45,825 nt of DNA from an uncultured bacterium (lineage in GTDB: Bacteria > Desulfobacterota > Binatia > HRBIN30 > CADEER01): NCBI GenBank assembly GCA_902826395.1, contig CADEER010000024.1:1-45825 (forward strand), written 5' to 3'. The number at the start of each line of letters is the position of its first letter. Within the stretch, counting starts at the first letter, position 1. Of this stretch, positions 41,030 through 45,825 are shown in pieces. Made by a program: the position numbers and the translations under genes. The notes beneath the pieces are model-generated. The model was not told the origin of the DNA. It saw only the letters and a program-made list of their open reading frames with translations, and ran no database searches.

Positions 41030-42391
41030 GTGCCGGACGCGTCGCGCGCCGGCGATTCCATCGACGACCGGCACCCGAACGATCATCTCTCGCGCGAGCT
41101 GTCGCTCGGCGACGCCACCATGCTGGTGGTGTCGTCGGTGATCGGCGTCGGCATCTTCCTCACGCCCGGATCGGTCGCCGAGCTCCTGCCGCACCCCGGC
41201 GTCTTTCTCGCCGCGTGGATCGTCGGCGGCTTGCTGTCGCTCGCCGGGGCCCTCGCCAACGCGGAGCTCGGCGCCATGTACCCACACGCCGGCGGCGACT
41301 ACGTCTATTTGCGCGAAGCGTACCACAGGTTCGCGGGGTTCGCGGTCGGCTGGCTGTCGTTCTTCGTCATCTACGCCGGCACGGTGGCGACCCTGGCGGT
41401 CGGCGTCAGCGAGGGCCTGGCGGCGTTCTTCCCGGTCGGCGACACCGAGAAGGTTCTGATCGCCATCGCCGTCATCCTCGCCTGCTCGTGGATCAACTAC
41501 ATCGGCGTGCGCTCCGGGGCGCGCGTCAACAACGTCACCGCCTGGATCAAGATCGCCGGCATGTCGGCGGTGGCAATCGCCGGCCTTGCGATCGGCAGCG
41601 GTAACACCGCCAACATGACGCCGCTCATCGCCGGGGCGACCGATGTCCCCATCGCGTCCTTCGGCGTGGCGCTGTCACCGGTGCTGTTTTCGTATCTCGG
41701 CTGGAACGCCTCCGTGTACGTCGCCAGCGAGATCCGCGACCCGGGGCGCAACGTGCCGCGCTCGCTCTTCGCCGGTCTCTTCCTCTGCATCGGCCTCTAC
41801 CTGCTGATCAACTCTGTCTACCTGTACGCGATGCCGATCGACGCGCTGCGCGGCGAGATGAGGGTTGGCGAGTCGGCCGCGCGCGCGCTGTTCGGCGACG
41901 CAGGCGGCATCGTCGCGGCAACTCTGGTGCTGGCGTCCGTGCTCGGCTGCCTGAACGCGACCATCCTCGTCGGCCCGCGCATCGCCTACGCGATGGCCCT
42001 CGACGGCCTCTTCTTTCGCGGTGTCGAGCGCGTACACACCACTTATCGCACGCCACACATCGCGATCGCCGCGCAAGCGCTGGCGGCGATCGGTTTGATC
42101 CTACTGCTGCGCAGCTTCCCGAGCGTTCTCGACTACACGACTTTCGCGATCGTCCTCGCCACCATGGCCGACACCACCGCGCTCTACGCGCTGCGCCGCC
42201 GCCAACCGCTGCGGCCGCGCCCCTACCGCGCCTGGGGCTACCCGCTGGTGCCGGCGCTCTATCTGATCGCCAACGGCGCCATCGCCCTCGCCATGCTGAT
42301 CGGCCGCCCTTGGGAGTGCGCAGCCGCTCTCCTCGTTGCCTCTACAGCAATCCCGGCGTACCTGGTTTTGCGGCGGTCGGAACCGTCCTGA
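41030..42391 (+). CDS. APC-family amino acid permease
   Basis: GTG 41030 gives 453 residues, but the start is uncertain (GTG 41006 and ATG 40922 are in frame; the last would leave only 22 bp before the divergent SDR). LSLGDATMLVVSSVIGVGIFLTPGSVAEL is the first APC helix with its glycine-rich GVGIF motif. YLREAYHRFAGFAVGWLSFF, a conserved LGWNASVYVASEIRDPGRNVPRSL and about twelve hydrophobic segments follow. Such proteins carry amino acids or polyamines across the inner membrane with protons or by exchange. The substrate is unknown; no amino acid biosynthesis gene is in the same operon. Confidence 0.87.
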   Translation: MPDASRAGDSIDDRHPNDHLSRELSLGDATMLVVSSVIGVGIFLTPGSVAELLPHPGVFLAAWIVGGLLSLAGALANAELGAMYPHAGGDYVYLREAYHRFAGFAVGWLSFFVIYAGTVATLAVGVSEGLAAFFPVGDTEKVLIAIAVILACSWINYIGVRSGARVNNVTAWIKIAGMSAVAIAGLAIGSGNTANMTPLIAGATDVPIASFGVALSPVLFSYLGWNASVYVASEIRDPGRNVPRSLFAGLFLCIGLYLLINSVYLYAMPIDALRGEMRVGESAARALFGDAGGIVAATLVLASVLGCLNATILVGPRIAYAMALDGLFFRGVERVHTTYRTPHIAIAAQALAAIGLILLLRSFPSVLDYTTFAIVLATMADTTALYALRRRQPLRPRPYRAWGYPLVPALYLIANGAIALAMLIGRPWECAAALLVASTAIPAYLVLRRSEPS

Positions 42392-42396
42392 TCAAG

Positions 42397-43110
42397 TCAG
42401 CGGCTCGCGCCCCATTTCTTCGGGCCGCGGCGCGGGCGGGGTTGCTCGGTCGCCGCGACCGGCACGGCGGCCTTCGCGTTGCGGACGAAGGCGGCGATCT
42501 TGTCGAGGTTGCGGCGGCCGTCGGCGTCCTCGATGCCGGTGTGCACGTCGACGCCCCATGGCGCGACCTGCGCGATCGCCGCGGCGACGTTGTCCGGCGT
42601 CAGTCCGCCGGCGAGGATGATCGGCACCCGCGCCCGCGCGACGATGTCGCGGCTGAGGTTCCAGTCGTGCGTCATCCCGGTCGCACCGTGCTTGCCGGTC
42701 GCGGCGTCGTAGGTGTCGAGGATGACCGCGTCGACCCGCCGCTGCAGATCGCGCACCCGCTCGACCGACTCCGGCCCGACGACGTGCAGCGCCCGGATGA
42801 CGCGGAGATGCGGTAGGGCGGCGCGCAGCAATGGGATTTCGGATGTCGGAAAGGCGCCGTGCAACTGCAGCGTCGTGACGCCGAGAAAGCGGCACAGCTC
42901 GACCGCCTCGCGGGCGTTGTCGACGTAGGTGATGGCAACCGTCGAAACGAACGGCGGCAACGCGGCGATGATGCTGCGCGCCTTGTCCTCGGTGAGACCG
43001 TCGTGGACTCCACTCGGCAGGCGCACCGTGAACCCGAGCGCGTCCACACCACAGCGCTCGCAGGCCAGCGCCTCATCGAGCGACGACACCCCTGCAATCT
43101 GCACCCGCAC
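42397..43110 (-). CDS. TrpF (phosphoribosylanthranilate isomerase)-like protein lacking the catalytic cysteine
   Basis: This 237-residue protein starts at GTG 43110 (GTG 43104 is also possible). The TIM-barrel pattern is TrpF-like: FLGVTTLQLHGAF, VDAVILDTYD (general acid position D132), VPIILAGGLTPDNVAAAI and WGVDVHTGIEDADGRRNLDKIAAFV. The first strand reads VQIAGVSS, where TrpF normally has K(I/F)CG, so the catalytic general-base Cys is Ala6; the usual VDVSSGVE block is VDVHTGIED. It may be a divergent or inactive TrpF or an isomerase with another substrate. No other trp gene is nearby. It is divergent from a crotonase gene, separated by repeat-rich DNA. Confidence 0.75.
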   Translation of the reverse strand: MRVQIAGVSSLDEALACERCGVDALGFTVRLPSGVHDGLTEDKARSIIAALPPFVSTVAITYVDNAREAVELCRFLGVTTLQLHGAFPTSEIPLLRAALPHLRVIRALHVVGPESVERVRDLQRRVDAVILDTYDAATGKHGATGMTHDWNLSRDIVARARVPIILAGGLTPDNVAAAIAQVAPWGVDVHTGIEDADGRRNLDKIAAFVRNAKAAVPVAATEQPRPRRGPKKWGASR

Positions 43111-43118
43111 GTCCGGGA

Positions 43119-43153
43119 ATTAGCCACAGATGAACACGGAATTACACAGATGA
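43119..43153. repeat. Solo arm of the CCACAGATGAACAC repeat
   Basis: The 35 nt starting ATTAGCCACAGATGAACACG and ending ACACAGATGAG match the left arm at 44198 in the first 16 or so bases but have no inverted partner close by. It begins 8 bp upstream of the TrpF-like start. Confidence 0.7.
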
Positions 43154-43176
43154 GCTGTCAGCTTTCAGCCGTCAGC
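43154..43176. repeat. Short period-7 tandem array
   Basis: GCTGTCA GCTTTCA GCCGTCA GC is three imperfect 7-nt units, directly after the solo CCACAGATGAAC arm and before the GAAATC inverted repeat. No inverted partner was found in the window. Confidence 0.6.
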
Positions 43177-43220
43177 CCGGGACCGTCCGCCAGGAACTGC
43201 GGCGTTCAGTCAACGATGTC

Positions 43221-43299
43221 TCGAAATCCAGATCGAAATCGAAATCCAAATCGACCAGATCCGCGATTTCGATTTCGATTTGGATTTCGATTTCGATGG
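43221..43299. repeat. Inverted repeat with GAAATC/GATTTC hexamer arms
   Basis: A perfect 23-bp inverted match (43232-43254 and 43275-43297, beginning ATCGAAATCGAAATCCAAAT) is separated by 20 nt. The whole left run is AAATCN hexamers and the right run their complement. It is placed in the divergent gap 75 bp upstream of the crotonase start, so it would form a strong stem in that leader if transcribed. Confidence 0.9.
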
Positions 43300-43373
43300 T
43301 ACAGCCCCCCGGCAGTCACGTGAGGTTCCTCGGGCGTTTGCAAGTCGCGGCGCGAAGTCTGAGACTCCGCCGC

Positions 43374-44201
43374 ATGTACGAAGAGATCATCTACGAAGTC
43401 GCCGAACCGGCCGCGATCATCACCCTCAATCGCCCGCAGCAGCTCAACGCGTGGACCAACCGGATGGCCGCCGAGATCCGCCACGCCGTCGCAGCGGCCG
43501 AGTCCGACGAATCGGTCGTCGCAATCATCATAACGGGGGCCGGCCGCGGCTTCTGCGCCGGCGCCGACATGAAGGTCCTGCAGGGCCTGTCGCGCGGCGA
43601 AGGGGCGTCATCAGTTCCGGCAGACCTCGACGCCGAACCCGGCGACGAATCGATGGGACCCTCGTTCCGCGGCACCTACACGTACCTCATGTCGGTGCGC
43701 AAACCGGTGATCGCGGCGATCAACGGACCGGTCGCCGGAATGGCGGTGCCGATCGTCGCCAGTTGCGACCTGCGCTTCGCCTCCGACCGCGCCTCTTTCC
43801 TCACCGCCTTCCCGCAGCGCGGCCTGATTGCCGAATGGGGCAGCGGCTGGCTGCTGCCGCGTCTGGTCGGCCCGGCGCACGCGCTCGATCTTCTCTTCTC
43901 CGGCCGCAAGATCGACGCCGCCGAGGCCGAGCGCATCGGCCTCGTCAACCGAGTCTTCGAACACGATCACCTCCTGCAGGAGACGCGGCGCTACGTCGAC
44001 GAGCTCGCCGCCAACTGCTCGCCGACGTCGATCGCCATCATCAAGCGCCAGGTCTACCAGAGCCTCATGGCCTCACTCGGCGATGCGGAGAAGGAAGCGT
44101 TCGGCCTGATGCTGGAGAGCTTCAAACGCGCCGACTTCCGCGAGGGAGTGCAGGCCTTCTTGGAGAAGCGCCCCCCGAACTTCGAGCGCATCAAGAGTTA
44201 G
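43374..44201 (+). CDS. Enoyl-CoA hydratase/isomerase (crotonase) family protein
   Basis: The ATG at 43374 gives 275 residues; upstream extension into the GAAATC repeat is unlikely. The oxyanion-hole segments are FCAGADMK and NGPVAGMAVPIVASCDLRF, and QRGLIAEWGSGWLLPRLVG covers the region of the second catalytic acidic residue. EAERIGLVNRVF completes the fold. It acts on acyl-CoA thioesters (hydration, isomerisation or related). An insertion of about 20 residues, SRGEGASSVPADLDAEPGDE, follows the first oxyanion motif. The stop codon TAG is part of a CCACAGATGAAC repeat arm. It may cooperate with the SCP2 protein in lipid turnover, which is a weak inference. Confidence 0.88.
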   Translation: MYEEIIYEVAEPAAIITLNRPQQLNAWTNRMAAEIRHAVAAAESDESVVAIIITGAGRGFCAGADMKVLQGLSRGEGASSVPADLDAEPGDESMGPSFRGTYTYLMSVRKPVIAAINGPVAGMAVPIVASCDLRFASDRASFLTAFPQRGLIAEWGSGWLLPRLVGPAHALDLLFSGRKIDAAEAERIGLVNRVFEHDHLLQETRRYVDELAANCSPTSIAIIKRQVYQSLMASLGDAEKEAFGLMLESFKRADFREGVQAFLEKRPPNFERIKS

Positions 44202-44573
44202 CCACAGATGAACACAGATAAACACGGATGGGATACCGCCTTGAAGAAACAGCGTCGGATACTTGCCCTGAAGAAGTCCATCGGAGATCGCGCGTGCGAG
44301 CGTCACTCACAGTAGTCGGTTCGTGCGGCTGATAACGCGATCCTCACCAGATCTGCAGGGAAGCATCAACCTCTCTCAGGGCAACGCAATCTTGACCTTC
44401 ATCGAGTACACCGAGTCGGGCGAGCCAGCGGTGACGTTCACAGGGCGACGCCGGCACTGATCCTTGGAAAAACCAACCCGGAAATCGCGAGCGGCAGCGT
44501 CATCGCAATCGATCCCAGCCGCCACAAGCGCGATCCGCACCATCTGCGTTCATCTGTGTTCATCTGTGGCTAA
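44198..44573. repeat. Inverted repeat pair (CCACAGATGAACAC) flanking 310 bp
   Basis: Arms of 33 nt at 44198-44230 and 44541-44573 match in reverse complement at 30 of 33 positions, with the first 22 identical (TTAGCCACAGATGAACACAG...). The arms have a 10-nt period, about one helical turn. The 310-bp interior has no gene I can support. The left arm supplies the stop codon of the crotonase. The layout resembles a MITE-like or nested palindromic element, but no flanking direct repeat was recognised. Confidence 0.8.
44231..44540. other. Interior of the repeat pair: no supported gene, possible coding remnant
   Basis: This 310-bp interior, within a 476-bp gap without a gene, is mostly featureless. 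From GTG 44323 to TGA 44458-44460 on the (+) strand a 45-codon frame reads partly like a beta-rich C-terminus (SINLSQGNAILTFIEY, then GEPAVTFTGRRRH). It has no ribosome site and no recognised domain, and is too short to call; it may be a remnant of a lost gene. Confidence 0.3.
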
Positions 44574-44677
44574 AAGTCTTTTGGCCGCCGCGGGCTAAGT
44601 TCCTGGGCCTGCGCGCTCCTGAACGGTCGTGGAACGAGCTTGCATCAGGACCCCGGAAGCCTGAGACTCGCCGGCCT

Positions 44678-45607
44678 ATGCAGATCTACATCGACGGGCA
44701 GTGGCTCGACCGCAAGGACGCCAAGGTTTCGGTCTTCGATCACGGCTTGCTGTACGGCGACGGTGTGTTCGAGGGCATCCGGGTGTACTCGCGCCGCATC
44801 TTCCGCCTCGGCGAGCACCTCGAGCGGCTCTACCGCTCGGCGCGCGCCATCGCTCTCGAGATGCCGATCTCACAACAGGAAATGGCGGTGATCGTCGCCG
44901 ACGCGGTGGCGCGCAACCGCTGCGAGGACGGTTACATCCGCCTCGTCGTGACGCGCGGCGAGGGCGCGCTCGGCATCGATCCGAGCTCCTGTCCGCGCCC
45001 CTCGATCATCGTCATCGTCGATCAGGTCGCCGTGTATCCGCGCGAGCTCTACGAAGGCGGCGTCAACGTCGTCACGTCGCCCACCCGCCAGGTGTCGCAC
45101 GAAGCGGTCGATCCGCGCATCAAGTCGCTCAACTATCTGAAGAACATCCTCGCCAAGATCGACGCGCGCATCGCCAATGCCCACGAGGCCGTGCTGCTCA
45201 ACAACGAGGGCTTCATCGCCGAGTGCACCGCCGACAATCTGTTCGTCGTCCGCAACGGCGTCATCTCGACGCCCTCGCCACAGGACGGCGCACTCGAGGG
45301 AATCACCCGCGGCGTCATCCTGCAGCTCGCCGCGGACGCAAAGATCCCGGCGCGCGAGGCGCGTCTCACCCGCTACGACCTGCACACCGCCGACGAGGCG
45401 TTCCTCACCGGCACGGGGGCCGAGTTGATGCCGATCGCCCGCTTCGACGCGCGCGCCATCGGCAACGGCAAGGTCGGCCCGATCACCGCCCGCCTGCGCG
45501 ACGACTTCCAGCGCCTGGTGCGCGTCGAGGGCGAACCGATCTGGGAGCCGGACGGATCGACGCAAAAGAGCAAGATCAAGTACCGCCCGTCAGCCGTCGG
45601 CACTTAG
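44678..45607 (+). CDS. ilvE: Class IV aminotransferase, branched-chain type
   Basis: This 309-residue fold-type IV PLP enzyme starts MQIYIDGQWLDRKDAKVSVFDHGLLYGDGVFEGIR, the standard opening. The PLP lysine is K149 in DPRIKSLNYLKNILAK, followed by EAVLLNNEGFIAECTADNLFVV and LEGITRGVIL. TADEAFLTGTGAELMPI contacts the cofactor phosphate in this family. It should interconvert branched-chain amino acids and their 2-oxo acids with glutamate. Close relatives include D-amino acid transaminases and aminodeoxychorismate lyase, but the KSLNYLKNI block favours IlvE. It stands alone after the repeat-flanked gap. Confidence 0.88.
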   Translation: MQIYIDGQWLDRKDAKVSVFDHGLLYGDGVFEGIRVYSRRIFRLGEHLERLYRSARAIALEMPISQQEMAVIVADAVARNRCEDGYIRLVVTRGEGALGIDPSSCPRPSIIVIVDQVAVYPRELYEGGVNVVTSPTRQVSHEAVDPRIKSLNYLKNILAKIDARIANAHEAVLLNNEGFIAECTADNLFVVRNGVISTPSPQDGALEGITRGVILQLAADAKIPAREARLTRYDLHTADEAFLTGTGAELMPIARFDARAIGNGKVGPITARLRDDFQRLVRVEGEPIWEPDGSTQKSKIKYRPSAVGT

Positions 45608-45825
45608 AGCACGAAGGTTGCTCGTACCGCACAGGCCTGAGCTCCGGAGTGAGCAGCCGGGCTCGCTCCTCGTCCGGGTCCGCGCACGACCAAAGTGCGA
45701 GCCTCGACGCCGCGTAACAGCGCCAGCGATCGCACAGGTCTCCCTCTCGGCATGGCGTTCAGAAACGGCTCGAACGCCCACGCATTTGCCGGGTTCTGCA
45801 AGACCTGAGTACTGGTGGTAACGGA

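Noticed and set aside
43221..43299. CRISPR array
   Set aside because: The units are 6-nt tandem repeats in inverted orientation, without spacers of regular length and without cas genes.
45608..45825. tRNA, terminator or small gene at the right edge
   Set aside because: No cloverleaf, T-run hairpin or credible frame was recognised; the short (-) frame here has no domain and no ribosome site.

Overview
The window is about 45.8 kb of GC-rich bacterial DNA. It is densely coded, often with 1-4 bp ATGA/TGATG overlaps between genes, and most genes lack a clear Shine-Dalgarno sequence. The gene mix fits a large environmental Gram-negative genome of the deltaproteobacterial/Myxococcota/Binatota kind: nucleotide-sugar genes, many phytanoyl-CoA-dioxygenase-like proteins, cobalamin-binding radical SAM enzymes, ECF sigma/anti-sigma, SCP2 and crotonase. 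The sequence contains no 16S or other marker, so the phylum is a guess. No tRNA, rRNA, CRISPR array, transposase or integrase was seen.

About 1-35.4 kb looks like one large accessory biosynthetic region with no recognisable polyketide synthase or NRPS. It holds six radical SAM enzymes (two SPASM-type, four with an N-terminal cobalamin-binding-like half), five Fe(II)/2-oxoglutarate-type oxygenases (one JmjC/cupin-like, four PhyH-like in two paralogous pairs) and three SAM methyltransferases. It also holds a flavin-dependent halogenase, a GlcD-like FAD oxidase, a divergent pair of DUF483-like double-cysteine proteins, a formylglycine-generating-enzyme-like protein, a family 2 glycosyltransferase and a polytopic membrane protein. 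A seven-gene (+) operon (21.4-29.3 kb) covers nucleotide-sugar synthesis: glucose-1-phosphate cytidylyltransferase, two NAD-dependent epimerase/dehydratases, UDP-glucose dehydrogenase, the RfbH-type 3-dehydrase and a sugar C-methyltransferase.

The most novel element is a pair of related, apparently unnamed proteins (12984-14426 and 22214-23407). They share a four-cysteine motif, repeated K/Q-x-Y beta-hairpin motifs and a KWDF motif. One sits in the FAD oxidase/halogenase operon and the other is translationally coupled inside the sugar operon. The repeat pattern resembles the ABBA (PT-barrel) prenyltransferase fold. The region as a whole looks like an undescribed pathway for a heavily tailored (oxidised, methylated, probably glycosylated, possibly halogenated) product, or for a surface glycoconjugate.

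From about 35.6 kb the content becomes more ordinary: an SCP2 protein, a Spy/CpxP-like periplasmic protein with anti-sigma and ECF sigma, a ClC channel with CBS and RCK_C domains, an SDR, an APC permease, a TrpF-like protein lacking the catalytic cysteine, a crotonase and a class IV aminotransferase. Intergenic spaces hold several inverted repeats whose arms are themselves short-period tandem repeats (periods 6, 6, about 8-9 and 10), plus a period-7 array. The last 218 bp (45608-45825) show nothing I can support.
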